Shown: positions 25,856-35,102, numbered from the stretch's first letter. The stretch is 55,419 nt of DNA from Nitrosarchaeum sp. (GCA_009697485.1 SICY01000001.1:1-55419), one strand, 5' to 3'. Notes: generated by a model not told the origin, from the letters alone. Numbers and translations are program-made.

Positions 25856-27639
25856 TTTTTGTAATAGAAATTTCCTGAACTTTTTTGCTCTTTATCTAAT
25901 CTACTTTCTAATTTGTTTACACGAGGTCTTAAACTTCTTTCATCTCTTCTAAATGACATGTCAAGTGATTTTAGGAATCTGTTCATTGCATCTGCTTTTG
26001 GCATTGGAGATGTTGCATGTCCAGATAGTCCTGACACACCTTCAAAAATTATCATAGAGTCAGATATAAGATCCATTAATTGTATGTCGTGATCTATCAC
26101 AATAGCTGTTTTTCCAAATGATCGAACAAATTTTTGTAAGAATTTTGCAATAGTTATTCTATCTTCTACGTCTAAAAATGCAGATGGCTCATCTAATGCA
26201 TAAAGATCTACTTTTTGTAAAAGACATGCAGCAACTGAAACTTTTTGTAATTCTCCCCCTGATAGATTCTTTACTGATTTATTGTATAGTTTTTTAATTT
26301 TCAATGGATCTAGTATCTGTTCTTCTTCCTGACTACCTTCAATTGCGCCACCATTTGCTTTATCTAATAATGCAATAACTTCAGCATCAATATCATTTTG
26401 AAGATACTGCGGTTTATATGCAATTTTTATTTTTTTATCAATATCTCCCGAACTTGGTTTTTCCACACCTGCAATCATCTTCATCAGTGTTGTTTTTCCA
26501 AGCGCATTTGCACCCATTATTCCCAATACTTCACCTTTTCTTACTCTACCTGGTTCAACAGTAACTGAAAATGTTGCATATTTTTTCTCCAGTTTTGGAT
26601 ATAACATAATTTCACTTCCCTCTTGAAATTCATCAGTAGATGAAGAAGATACGTCAAAAGAAAATTTCTTGTCTCTAAATCTAACATTTTCAGTTGGTAG
26701 ATAACCATCAAGAAACACATTGATTCCAATTTTGGTTGATAATACACTAGAAACTATTCCATATGCTGCAGGTTCGCCATAAAGCACTTCGATATAATCG
26801 CTAAGAAAATCAAGTAATGTTAAATCATGTTCAACAACCATTACACTTTTTCCAATTTTAGCTAAACTCTGAATTACTCTTGCTACACTTTTTCTTTGAA
26901 AAACGTCATTGTATGATGATGGTTCATCAAAAAAGTAAAACTCTGTATCTTTTGATGCAACAGCTGCTATGGCTAATCTTTGAAGCTCTCCTCCACTAAG
27001 TTCTTTGAGATTTTGTTCCATCGAATTTTCTAATTCCAATTCTTTGATTAATTCTCTTGATACTCCTCGCTCATCGTATTTTTCCATTAATTCTTTTCCA
27101 GTCCCATCAAATGCTTGTGCAACATGATGTACTTGTTGTGGTTTAATTGATGCACGAAGTTGTTTATTTTTAATTTTTTCAAAATGAGATTTTAATTCTG
27201 TTCCACCATAATACTTTAAAATTTCATCCCATTCTGGAGGGTTTTCATATCTTCCTAAATTTGGTTTCAAATTTCCAGCAAGAATGTTTACTACGGTACT
27301 TTTTCCCATTCCATTTCTGCCTAGTAATCCTACAACTTCCCCTTTTCTAGGTGTAGGTAATTTGTATAATCGAAATGAGTTTGGACCATACTGATGAATT
27401 TTATCTAATGCTAATTCAGATGGTAAATTAACAATAGTAATTGCTTCAAAGGGACAAACTTTGACACATATGCCACACCCATTACAAATATCTTCATCTA
27501 TCTGGGCTTTTTTTGTTTCTTCATTAAGTATGATGCAATCGGCTCCTGATTTGTTAATTGGGCAATACTTTATGCACTCTAAACCACATTTTTTTGGTTG
27601 GCAAAGGTCTTTGTCCAGTACTGCAACTCTGTGAGTCAT
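25852..27639 (-). CDS. ABCE1/RLI1 ribosome-recycling ATPase
   Basis: 595 residues with the fixed ABCE1 order. The N-terminal iron-sulfur domain has cysteines 13, 18, 22, 26 and then 52, 55, 58, 62 for two [4Fe-4S] clusters. NBD1 follows with Walker A GRNGMGKST, signature LSGGELQR and Walker B FFDEPSSY, then NBD2 with GANALGKTT, LSGGELQK and LDEPSAFLD. It splits ribosomes after termination. In NBD2 the Walker A residue after the first Gly is Ala, where Pro or Glu is commoner. A TATA box (complement of 27663-27669) lies about 27 nt before the ATG. Confidence 0.96.
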   Translation of the reverse strand: MTHRVAVLDKDLCQPKKCGLECIKYCPINKSGADCIILNEETKKAQIDEDICNGCGICVKVCPFEAITIVNLPSELALDKIHQYGPNSFRLYKLPTPRKGEVVGLLGRNGMGKSTVVNILAGNLKPNLGRYENPPEWDEILKYYGGTELKSHFEKIKNKQLRASIKPQQVHHVAQAFDGTGKELMEKYDERGVSRELIKELELENSMEQNLKELSGGELQRLAIAAVASKDTEFYFFDEPSSYNDVFQRKSVARVIQSLAKIGKSVMVVEHDLTLLDFLSDYIEVLYGEPAAYGIVSSVLSTKIGINVFLDGYLPTENVRFRDKKFSFDVSSSSTDEFQEGSEIMLYPKLEKKYATFSVTVEPGRVRKGEVLGIMGANALGKTTLMKMIAGVEKPSSGDIDKKIKIAYKPQYLQNDIDAEVIALLDKANGGAIEGSQEEEQILDPLKIKKLYNKSVKNLSGGELQKVSVAACLLQKVDLYALDEPSAFLDVEDRITIAKFLQKFVRSFGKTAIVIDHDIQLMDLISDSMIIFEGVSGLSGHATSPMPKADAMNRFLKSLDMSFRRDERSLRPRVNKLESRLDKEQKSSGNFYYKN

Positions 27640-27731
27640 GTCGTAATTCGGTTATTCCTTGCTTTATACCTCTTTTGAACTATCTAAAATAGGGCGTTAC
27701 CTTAATAGATAAGAATCTGTCAACATTGTTC

Positions 27732-27848
27732 AAGCCGGCCATAGCGTTAGGGTGCGACCCAATCCCATTCCGAACTTGGAAGTCAAACCTAATGTCGCTG
27801 TTGTGCTACTAAGGTGCGAGAGCTCTTGGGAAGCAACAGTGCTGGCAT
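27732..27848 (+). rRNA. rrf: 5S ribosomal RNA
   Basis: The terminal helix GCCGGC (27734-27739) pairs with GCTGGC (27841-27846). Inside, the conserved loop A/B/C text CCCATTCCGAACTTGGAAGT (27764-27783) is unmistakable, followed by a helix IV/V region. The ends are approximate to a few bases. It is a free-standing 5S gene, not attached to a 16S-23S operon here, as is usual in many archaea. A TATA-like CTTAATAGAT near 27700-27710 suits a start at about 27732. Confidence 0.95.
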
Positions 27849-27909
27849 TTTCTATTATCCTTTCAATCAATCTTTTAATATGGAATTTATGATTTATTCT
27901 ATGATTTCA

Positions 27910-28038
27910 ATGCCTAACTGTGCTGTTTGTGGACAACAATTTTCAGATGATATACGATTTCTAAATCACATGATGGATAAACATGGTTTTAGAAATCCAA
28001 ACATCGATAAACCAGATAGAAACAGCAGGGGATACTAA
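27910..28038 (+). CDS. Small C2H2 zinc-finger protein
   Basis: 42 residues from ATG 27910 (MPNCAVCGQQF). The spacing is C-x2-C-x12-H-x4-H, with Cys pair CAVC and histidines in NHMMDKH, the classical C2H2 finger. ATGs at 27880, 27889 and 27901 are in frame and could lengthen it; anything longer would run into the 5S rRNA. A lone finger with a short basic tail (DKPDRNSRGY) could bind DNA or RNA, or act as a protein adaptor. Confidence 0.7.
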   Translation: MPNCAVCGQQFSDDIRFLNHMMDKHGFRNPNIDKPDRNSRGY

Positions 28039-28081
28039 TTTAATCTAAGTAATTATGTTGATTGAATTTGTATTTTTGAAT

Positions 28082-29557
28082 TTATATATTTTGTAAGTAA
28101 TCTAAAATTAATCTTACCCCAAAACCTGTAGCACCTTTTGGATTGTAAGGTTTATCTTTTGTTGCTACTTGCGTCCATGCCACACCTGCAATATCAATAT
28201 GTACCCAAGGTGTCTTTTCAATTGCATTTCTTAAGAATGCTGCGGCAGTAATGGCACCTGCAGCTCTTCCAATTCCAACATTTTTCATATCTGCAACATC
28301 TGATTTTACCATGTCCATATAGTCATCATTTAGTGGGAGCTCCCAAATTTCTTCTGTTGTTCTTTTTGATGATTCTATAATCTTCTGTGTTAGTTTATTA
28401 TTATTTGAAACCATACCTGCTATGTTCGTACCTAGTGCAATTATGCATGCTCCAGTCAATGTTGCAAAATCAATAATTGCCTTTGGTGAATATTGTTTTT
28501 CTCCATAAGATAACGCATCTGCTAAAATTACTCTGCCTTCTGCATCTGTATTTAGAATCTCTGCAGTTTTTCCACTGTATAATTTTATGATGTCTCCGGG
28601 TCTATATGACTCTCCACTGGGCATATTTTCAACTGATGGAATAATTCCTACTAAATTGATTGGCAATTTTAATTCTGATGCTGCTTTCATTATTCCAATG
28701 ACCGTACATCCACCACACTTGTCAAATTTCATTTCATCCATTTTATCACCAGGTTTTAATGAAATACCGCCTGTGTCAAACGTTACTGCTTTGCCAACTA
28801 GTACAATTGGTTTTTCATTTCGAGAACCATGATTATGTTCTAAAATTATCAGTTTTGGTTCGTTTTTACTTCCTTGTCCTACAGCAGTAATTCCACCGAA
28901 TCCTTTCTTTTTGAGATCATTTTTTGAAATGACGTTACATTTCATATTATTCTTTTTTGATATGATCCTTGCAAAATTTGCCAATGTTATAGGTGTGCAT
29001 TCGTTTGGAGGCAGATTAGCAATACTCTTTGTGTATATAGATCCGTCAGAAACAATCTCTGCAATTTTTATTGCTTTTAAAATCTTTTCTGATTTAGAAA
29101 CTAAAATTGTAAGATCTGGAGTATTGTTTTCTTTTTTTGATTTATATTTTTCAAATTTGTAAAGAGACATTTTACATCCTTCTACTATTTGGGTTACTGA
29201 CGAAATAGGTTCAATTAGAGAACTTGGGGGTGTTATTATAGAAAATTCTTTCAGTTTTAACTCTCTGGCCTTTTGAGCAATTTTACCTGAAACAAATCTT
29301 ATGGTGTCATTTGTGATATTCTCTTTTTTACCTAACCCAGCTAAAAGTATTCTTTGTGCTGTTTTACCTGTAGTTGGAATGACCGCTATTTTGCCAAATA
29401 TTCCACCCATGTCATTCATTGACTGTTTTATTGCTGGGATGATTTTAGGATCTATCTTTTCTAATCCCAATACTTTATCTGAATCTTCTAAGACAAATCC
29501 ACAAAGCATTGTTGTTTTCTTTTGATTATTTGGATTTTCTATTCTTATTTTCATCAT
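28082..29557 (-). CDS. pepA: Leucyl aminopeptidase (M17, cytosol aminopeptidase)
   Basis: 491 residues. NTDAEGRVILADAL is the M17 signature, with DTGGISLKPGDKMDEMKFD upstream providing metal ligands Asp and Lys. Two divalent metal ions cleave N-terminal residues from peptides. The order of an N-terminal macro-like domain and a C-terminal catalytic domain fits the family. It starts at one of two adjacent ATGs. Upstream, on the same strand, is the DCC protein. Confidence 0.95.
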   Translation of the reverse strand: MMKIRIENPNNQKKTTMLCGFVLEDSDKVLGLEKIDPKIIPAIKQSMNDMGGIFGKIAVIPTTGKTAQRILLAGLGKKENITNDTIRFVSGKIAQKARELKLKEFSIITPPSSLIEPISSVTQIVEGCKMSLYKFEKYKSKKENNTPDLTILVSKSEKILKAIKIAEIVSDGSIYTKSIANLPPNECTPITLANFARIISKKNNMKCNVISKNDLKKKGFGGITAVGQGSKNEPKLIILEHNHGSRNEKPIVLVGKAVTFDTGGISLKPGDKMDEMKFDKCGGCTVIGIMKAASELKLPINLVGIIPSVENMPSGESYRPGDIIKLYSGKTAEILNTDAEGRVILADALSYGEKQYSPKAIIDFATLTGACIIALGTNIAGMVSNNNKLTQKIIESSKRTTEEIWELPLNDDYMDMVKSDVADMKNVGIGRAAGAITAAAFLRNAIEKTPWVHIDIAGVAWTQVATKDKPYNPKGATGFGVRLILDYLQNI

Positions 29558-29589
29558 TATGAAAATCTGAGTTTGATGTGTTATTTAGA

Positions 29590-29970
29590 TTATTGTAGCT
29601 CTATTTTTTTACTAGTTGAAAATAAACTTGCAGATCTTATAAAAACAGCTTTTACAGTTTTACACTCTTGTTCGCAGTTCTCACCCATTTTAATTTTATT
29701 TGAGTTTCTTCCATTTGTTGTAATTATTGCTCTTAACAATGGTAAAAGTGCAGCCCTTCCACCATATGCTGTTTTTTCATCTATTAACCAAAACATCTCT
29801 AATGCCGATTCTCCTAACATTGTTTGTCTTAGTTTTAAGCCAAACTCTGAATAATGTCCGATCATTGTTAAATTACCTCTTGTAAGAAATTCAATCATTT
29901 TTGCAAATTTCACACACAAATAACACTGATTATCATAAACTATTATCGGTACTTTTTCTTTGATATGCAT
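29590..29970 (-). CDS. DCC (DUF393) family thiol-disulfide oxidoreductase-like protein
   Basis: 126 residues. The start IIVYDNQCYLCVKFAKMI fits the YDxxCxxC motif of the DCC family, and YGGRAALLPLL fits the conserved middle. Thioredoxin-like redox chemistry is proposed for the family but not well proved. Two extra cysteines (ENCEQEC) lie in the C-terminal third. It sits 32 nt before pepA on the same strand and may be co-transcribed. Confidence 0.75.
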   Translation of the reverse strand: MHIKEKVPIIVYDNQCYLCVKFAKMIEFLTRGNLTMIGHYSEFGLKLRQTMLGESALEMFWLIDEKTAYGGRAALLPLLRAIITTNGRNSNKIKMGENCEQECKTVKAVFIRSASLFSTSKKIELQ

Positions 29971-30028
29971 AATATCACTTAGTAACCATCAGATTAAAAT
30001 TTTGCAGAAGTAGATTTTTATTAAATTT

Positions 30029-31717
30029 ATGAAGCAATGTAATCGAGAAATGGGACTTAATTATTATCAAATCAAGAAAAATGTTCTACGAGCCCGTAAA
30101 TTAGTGATTAAAGCAACAAATAGTGCAGGTTCTGGTCATCCTGGAGGTTCTTTTTCTATGGCTGAAATTCTAGGATGTTTATTTTACAAACACCTGCAAT
30201 ATGACCCTAAAAATCCCCAATGGGATGATCGAGATCGATTAATCTTATCTAAAGGACATGCCGCGCCTGGGCTGTTTTCAAACATGGCTGTTGCAGGTTA
30301 TTTCCCAGAATCTGAACTTGAAACTTTAAGAAAATTTGGTAGTAGATTACAGGGGCATCCTGACCTAAAATGTCCTGGGGTTGAATTTTGTGGTGGCTCA
30401 TTAGGTACTGGGTTGTCTTATTCTGTAGGTGTTGCACTTGCTGCAAAGATTGATGGTAAGAATCACCATATCTATACTATAATGGGTGATGGTGAGTCTG
30501 ATGAAGGACAAGTATGGGAAGCTGCAATGACTGCTGCAAAATACAAAGTAGATAATCTTACGGCCTTTTTGGATAGAAATTTCATCCAACAGGATTCTTA
30601 CACTGAAAAAATTATGCCATTAGATGAAAAATTGGAAGGTGATGATATTTCTGAAATGTGGAAAGATGCATCAAGATGGAAAACTGGTGATAAATGGAGA
30701 TCATTTGGTTGGAATGTAATTGAAATAGATGGACACCGAATTGAACAAATTGACGCTGCAATTACTAAAGCAAATTCAACAAAAGGTATTCCCTCAATAA
30801 TTATTGCTAGAACAATTAAGGGGAAAGGAGTTGAACATATGGAAGATAATCCCCAATGGCATGGAAAAGCTCCCGATTCTGATGTATCACCAATAATTAA
30901 TTTAGAACTTGATTCTCAGTTTATGATTGCACCTTCAATCATTGCAGGTGATATGACAAATCTGGAAAATGAAATAAAACGCTGTGTAACTGGAAGAGCT
31001 GATTACATTCATCTTGATGTAATGGATGGACAATTTGTTCCGACCAAAACTTTTGATCATAGAAAAATCCAAGAATTACGATCTTTAACCGTAATTCCAT
31101 TTGATTCTCATTTGATGATTAACGAACCTGTAAAACATGTTGGAGACTATGTTGAAGCAGGGAGTGATATCATTACAGTTCATGTTGAAGTTTGTGATGA
31201 ATCAAGCTTTGGTGAAATCCATGATTTGTTAAAACAGAACCAAGTTGGTATAGGTCTTGCAATCAATCCAGACACTGAACTTCCTGAGTGGTCTTACAAA
31301 TTCATATCTACACTTGATCAACTCATTGTAATGTCTGTTGTACCTGGAAAATCAGGTCAAAAATACATTGAAGAAACACATGGAAAAATGATTAGATTGA
31401 ATACCATTCTAAATGAGCACAATTTTTCAGGCTGTATTGAAGCTGATGGCGGTGTAACTCTTGATAATATTGGTTCCTGTTTTACAGATGGTGCTAGATC
31501 TTTTGTAGGCGGCAGCGCAATTATTGGAAAACAAGATGTACGCGGTGCTATAAAGGATTTTAGAAATCAAGTTCTCAAAACAAAACGAAAAATCTTGCTT
31601 GATAAAGCAAATGAATTGGGAGGTTCTACTCTTGTAAAGAAATGGATTGGATTACATGTTGTTGGTGAAAAACAAGAGCAGATTAAAAAAATAGCAGAAG
31701 AGGCAGGTTATCTTTGA
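30029..31717 (+). CDS. Fusion protein: transketolase N-terminal half + ribulose-phosphate 3-epimerase
   Basis: 562 residues with two enzymes in one chain. Residues 8-285 are the thiamine-diphosphate half of transketolase: SAGSGHPGG, SKGHAAPGL, and GDG (153-155) with Asn184 closing the TPP motif. Residues 299-512 are a complete ribulose-phosphate 3-epimerase: APSIIAGD, IHLDVMDGQFVP (ligands His328 and Asp330), SHLMI (His361), VVPGKSGQ and EADGG (Asp473). A Lys-rich tail of about 50 residues follows. The ATG at 30050 is an alternative start. The stop overlaps the next gene, which encodes the transketolase C-terminal half, so three activities are translated together. Confidence 0.93.
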   Translation: MKQCNREMGLNYYQIKKNVLRARKLVIKATNSAGSGHPGGSFSMAEILGCLFYKHLQYDPKNPQWDDRDRLILSKGHAAPGLFSNMAVAGYFPESELETLRKFGSRLQGHPDLKCPGVEFCGGSLGTGLSYSVGVALAAKIDGKNHHIYTIMGDGESDEGQVWEAAMTAAKYKVDNLTAFLDRNFIQQDSYTEKIMPLDEKLEGDDISEMWKDASRWKTGDKWRSFGWNVIEIDGHRIEQIDAAITKANSTKGIPSIIIARTIKGKGVEHMEDNPQWHGKAPDSDVSPIINLELDSQFMIAPSIIAGDMTNLENEIKRCVTGRADYIHLDVMDGQFVPTKTFDHRKIQELRSLTVIPFDSHLMINEPVKHVGDYVEAGSDIITVHVEVCDESSFGEIHDLLKQNQVGIGLAINPDTELPEWSYKFISTLDQLIVMSVVPGKSGQKYIEETHGKMIRLNTILNEHNFSGCIEADGGVTLDNIGSCFTDGARSFVGGSAIIGKQDVRGAIKDFRNQVLKTKRKILLDKANELGGSTLVKKWIGLHVVGEKQEQIKKIAEEAGYL

Positions 31718-32688
31718 ACCCTCCAATCATGACTGATATGCGTTCAGAGTATTCAAAAACGCTAATTGAACTTGGACGAGAAAATCCAAATATAGTAGTT
31801 TTGGGTGCAGATACAACTGATTCTCTTAAAACTTCTGGATTTGGTAAGATATTTCCAAATAGATTCTTTAATGTGGGAATCGCAGAGGCAAATTTAATTT
31901 CTCTATCTACTGGTCTTGCAGCTTCTGGAAAAATATCGTTTGCTAGTACTTATGCAATATTTCTGCCTGGACGTGCAGTGGATCAAATAAGAAATGGAAT
32001 TGCTTACCCTTCTCCTGGAAACAAAAAAGGTCTCAATGTAAAATTAGTTGTCTCTCACGGTGGATTGTCTGTTGGACCTGATGGTGGTTCTCATCAACAA
32101 ATTGAAGATATTGCAATTATGCGAGTAATTCCAAATTTTCGTGTATTCATACCTGCTGATACTTTTGCAGTTTCAAAATTAACTAGATTGATGGCAAATG
32201 AATATGGTCCATTTTACATGAGAATGGCAAGATCAAATACTCCAATAGTTCATTCTGAATCTCAAGATTTCCAAATTGGTAAAGGAATTACAATTCGTGA
32301 TGGTTCTGATTGCACTATAGCTGCATGTGGTATAACAGTAAGAATGGCACTTGAAGCAGCTGAGTCATTACAACAAGAAGGAATTTCCTGTAGAGTATTA
32401 GACATGTTTTCTGTAAAGCCAATTGATGCTGAACTCTTGGAAAAAGCAGCACGGGAAACTGGGGGTATAGTTACTTGTGAAGAACACAATATCTTAGGAG
32501 GTATGGGTTCTGCAGTTACAGAATCTGTTTCTGAGAGATACCCTGTTACAATAAAACGAATAGGTGCTCAAGACATGTTTGGTGAGTCTGCTAGAGATAA
32601 TGAAATTCCACTGCTTTTAGAAAAACATGGAATAACATCTTTTAATATAGCAAAACAAGTAAAAGAAATAAGGAGTAGAAAATTATGA
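31714..32688 (+). CDS. Transketolase C-terminal half (pyrimidine-binding and C-domain)
   Basis: 324 residues. It holds the parts missing from the upstream protein: NVGIAEANLISLSTGLA (catalytic Glu of the pyrimidine domain), HGGLSVGPDGGSHQQIEDIA and the C-terminal domain with TCEEHNILGGMGSAV. Together the two polypeptides form one active transketolase that moves two-carbon units between sugar phosphates. The TTG start overlaps the upstream stop (TTGA); ATG 31729 is an alternative. The stop overlaps the transaldolase ATG. Confidence 0.94.
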   Translation: MNPPIMTDMRSEYSKTLIELGRENPNIVVLGADTTDSLKTSGFGKIFPNRFFNVGIAEANLISLSTGLAASGKISFASTYAIFLPGRAVDQIRNGIAYPSPGNKKGLNVKLVVSHGGLSVGPDGGSHQQIEDIAIMRVIPNFRVFIPADTFAVSKLTRLMANEYGPFYMRMARSNTPIVHSESQDFQIGKGITIRDGSDCTIAACGITVRMALEAAESLQQEGISCRVLDMFSVKPIDAELLEKAARETGGIVTCEEHNILGGMGSAVTESVSERYPVTIKRIGAQDMFGESARDNEIPLLLEKHGITSFNIAKQVKEIRSRKL

Positions 32689-33341
32689 AAATTTTTCTTG
32701 ACACTGCGAATCTAGAATCAATCAGAAAGTTCAACGATATGGGTCTGTTAGATGGTATTACAACAAACCCCTCTCTCATGTCTAAAGAAGATGGTAATCC
32801 AAAAGACATCATGGCAGAAATCACAAAAATCATCAAAGGTGATGTCAGCTTGGAAGTTGTAAGTACCGAATATTCTGGAATGATTGAAGAAGGTAAACGT
32901 CTACGTCAATATGGTAAAAATGTTGTTGTAAAAGTTCCTATGACTCCTGATGGCTTGAAAGCATGCAAACATCTAACATCTGAAGGAATACCTGTAAATG
33001 TCACATTGATTTTTTCTCCAAATCAAGCATTACTTGCAGCAAAATCAGGTGCAAAATATGTTAGTCCATTTATTGGTAGATTAGATGATATTGGTAAAGA
33101 TGGAATGAATTTGATTAAAGACATTAAGAAAATATTTGACAATTATAAGGATGATTTTCAAACACAGATTCTTGTTGCAAGTATTCGTCATCCAATACAT
33201 GTTATTGATGCAGCAAAAATTGGGGCCCATGTGGTAACTCTACCTCCTGCAGTTTTAGATAAAATGTTACAACACCCTCTGACTGATATTGGGCTAGAAA
33301 ATTTTCTATCTGATTGGAAAAAACTGAAAACAGGAATTTGA
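32685..33341 (+). CDS. tal: Transaldolase (small, type 3B/fructose-6-phosphate aldolase-like)
   Basis: 218 residues, the size of the small transaldolase/F6P aldolase group. FLDTANLESIRKF, DGITTNPSLMSKE, VVKVPMTPDGLKA (Schiff-base lysine in KVP) and ILVASIRHPIHV are the expected segments. It completes the non-oxidative pentose phosphate branch with the two genes before it. The ATG overlaps the transketolase stop as ATGA. Confidence 0.93.
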   Translation: MKIFLDTANLESIRKFNDMGLLDGITTNPSLMSKEDGNPKDIMAEITKIIKGDVSLEVVSTEYSGMIEEGKRLRQYGKNVVVKVPMTPDGLKACKHLTSEGIPVNVTLIFSPNQALLAAKSGAKYVSPFIGRLDDIGKDGMNLIKDIKKIFDNYKDDFQTQILVASIRHPIHVIDAAKIGAHVVTLPPAVLDKMLQHPLTDIGLENFLSDWKKLKTGI

Positions 33342-33404
33342 TATCAAAATTCACGTATCATAGATTAGAATAATATTTTTAAAAATGAAAATTGAGGTTT
33401 TTAA

Positions 33405-33674
33405 TTATTGGTCTTTTTTTGTGCTCTTTCTTGAACCAGTTCCTCTACCTGTACTTCTGGTCATTCCCTCAGTTGACGGTCTTGGTTTTGAATCTGGCAT
33501 ATCTCCTAATCTTTTTGAACCAGTTCCTCTACCTGTGTGAACCATTCTGTTTGCTGCCTGTTTTTTCTTTTCAGCTTGTACTTTTTGGTATGCATCTCCG
33601 GCCCACTCTTTTCCACCGTCGTCCACTTCTCTTGTTCCTGTACCTCTACCTGTTCTAATTCTAATTTTTCCCAT
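33405..33674 (-). CDS. Small basic protein with three TGRGTG repeats, unknown function
   Basis: 89 residues, highly charged, no membrane segment and no cysteine. TGRGTG occurs three times (residues 8-13, 47-52 and 75-80), each followed by a small residue and then a basic one. The repeats are separated by acidic-then-basic spacers with KKK, so the chain is probably disordered. Arg-Gly rich repeats are common in RNA- or DNA-binding tails; that is the best guess at a role. The start sits about 27 nt after a good TATA box, and the neighbouring genes are unrelated. I do not recognise the family. Confidence 0.75.
   Translation of the reverse strand: MGKIRIRTGRGTGTREVDDGGKEWAGDAYQKVQAEKKKQAANRMVHTGRGTGSKRLGDMPDSKPRPSTEGMTRSTGRGTGSRKSTKKDQ
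33431..33536. repeat. 22-bp direct repeat encoding two of the TGRGTG units
   Basis: An identical 22-bp run occurs at 33431-33452 and 33515-33536, and a diverged third copy lies near 33631-33652. All three encode the TGRGTG units of the small basic protein. Identity at the DNA level, including third positions, suggests recent internal duplication or gene conversion. Confidence 0.75.
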
Positions 33675-33696
33675 AATTGAGGTTATTGTATCTTGT

Positions 33697-33706
33697 ATTT
33701 ATTTAA
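33697..33706 (-). promoter_or_regulatory. TATA box of the TGRGTG-repeat gene
   Basis: On the minus strand the sequence is CTTAAATAAA. It is centred about 27 nt before the ATG, which supports both the start and a leaderless transcript. Confidence 0.5.
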
Positions 33707-34052
33707 GCTCATTATCCAGAAAAACAAAAAGAAATGGTAACCACGGACGCATTCAATTTATAGCAATTTGCACTTCAAAAAATCTAATTTTTTATAAGTT
33801 AAGGTTTCAATACATGACAAAAATACTATTAATGTACATTTTATGACATCTAAAATTGAATTAAGATGTTATCTGGAGGATCGTTCTTTTATCTTTTATA
33901 CTTAAGAAGGATGTTTTGCAATCAATCATCATTTTAATATCTGTAATAATGTGAAAAAAACTTAGTGTAGTTGTACTATATGATAATCTAACACTATCTT
34001 TAACTAAAGTAAAAATTAGTCTTCATGAAAAATTATTGGATTGAATTATTTT
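33707..34052. other. AT-rich intergenic region, no gene seen
   Basis: About 350 nt with no reading frame longer than about 20 codons, no tRNA and no convincing C/D-box order on either strand. The stretch 33863-33905, which is less AT-rich, contains ATCTGGAGGATCGTTC, but I could not assign it. Confidence 0.6.
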
Positions 34053-35078
34053 TTAATAATTAATCCAACCAAGTTTTTTAAAATAAACAAACATTAATGC
34101 TGTTGGTATTAATGCTGCCAGAATTATTACTATGAATACTGTATATGGTCCTAAAAGCGTTGGAATATTACCAATATCCATAATCCCACCAGGTAAATTC
34201 ACGTTCATTCCATAAAATGTTGCAATAGCTGTTCCAGGAATTGAAAGTGTGAAAATTATTGTTAATGCCGCAAGTATTTTGTTTGTTTTTTCAGTACTTA
34301 GCATGAAATCTGTATCTTTGTAAATCTCCATTGTTTCTCTAGATTCCTCTAGAGTTTCAATCACTTTGTCAATATGATCAATTATATCGTCAAAATACAA
34401 TGAAAGATCCTCCTCGTCTGAAAATCTCTTAATATTTTTAGCAATCTCTAATACGAATTTTTTTAATGGGTTTGCTATTCTTCTCATTATGTTGATTTCT
34501 CTTCTAAGTAACGCAATACTTTTTGCAACTGATTTTGTTTCATCAAATACTTCATCCTCAAGATCATCCAAATTAGCAATTACTTTTCTTGATATGTGTA
34601 ATAGATCGTCTACTAGAATATCTATTATTTCGTGAAGTAGATATCCTGATGATTTTTCAAGTAATCTTTCTTTTCTATGTTGATCCGAGTCATTTTTGCA
34701 AATATTCACTAAATCCACTAATGGTTTTAAATCTCCTTGATGAACAGTTACTAGAAAATCTTTTCCTATGAATATGGAAAGTTGACTATTTCTTGAACTT
34801 CCAGGTTGTTGTAAGAGTGGTGGAAAATGTAATATCACAAAGAAATGGTCATCATAACTATCTAATTTTGGAAGCTCAAATTTAGTCATACAGTCTTCAA
34901 TGTTTAATGTGTTGAAACTATATTTCTCAGCTAATTTTTCAACATCGCTTCTATCTGGACTTTGTAAATCTGTCCATAAAAATTTCTTACCTTGAACTGT
35001 TTCTATCTTTCTTTCCACCGATACTCCCATAAATTTTTTTCCAACATGCAGTCGATTAGCGATAAATCCTTTCTTCAA
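34053..35078 (-). CDS. corA: CorA-type magnesium/cobalt transporter
   Basis: 341 residues. A long helical cytoplasmic part is followed by two C-terminal membrane helices, with YGMNVNLPG between them holding the GMN selectivity motif. It imports Mg2+ (or Co2+/Ni2+) as a pentamer. The start is TTG, 29 nt after TTTAAATTT; the next ATG is 35030. The C-terminal KKLGWINY fits the basic CorA end. The gene is monocistronic. Confidence 0.95.
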   Translation of the reverse strand: MKKGFIANRLHVGKKFMGVSVERKIETVQGKKFLWTDLQSPDRSDVEKLAEKYSFNTLNIEDCMTKFELPKLDSYDDHFFVILHFPPLLQQPGSSRNSQLSIFIGKDFLVTVHQGDLKPLVDLVNICKNDSDQHRKERLLEKSSGYLLHEIIDILVDDLLHISRKVIANLDDLEDEVFDETKSVAKSIALLRREINIMRRIANPLKKFVLEIAKNIKRFSDEEDLSLYFDDIIDHIDKVIETLEESRETMEIYKDTDFMLSTEKTNKILAALTIIFTLSIPGTAIATFYGMNVNLPGGIMDIGNIPTLLGPYTVFIVIILAALIPTALMFVYFKKLGWINY

Positions 35079-35102
35079 GTTGAATGATAACTTAATTCAA
35101 CA

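Noticed and set aside
27814..27909. Longer reading of the C2H2 zinc-finger gene
   Set aside because: The start would be inside the 5S rRNA.
29522..29854. Plus-strand frame opposite the DCC gene
   Set aside because: Low-complexity hydrophobic mirror of a real coding strand without its own promoter or family pattern.
33392..33658. Plus-strand frame rich in Leu, Tyr and Phe
   Set aside because: It is the mirror of the TGRGTG-repeat gene; its repeats are only the complement of that gene.
33707..34052. Possible sRNA or tiny ORF in the gap before corA
   Set aside because: ATGATGA-like text occurs on the minus strand but no CTGA follows at a suitable distance; ORFs are under 20 codons.
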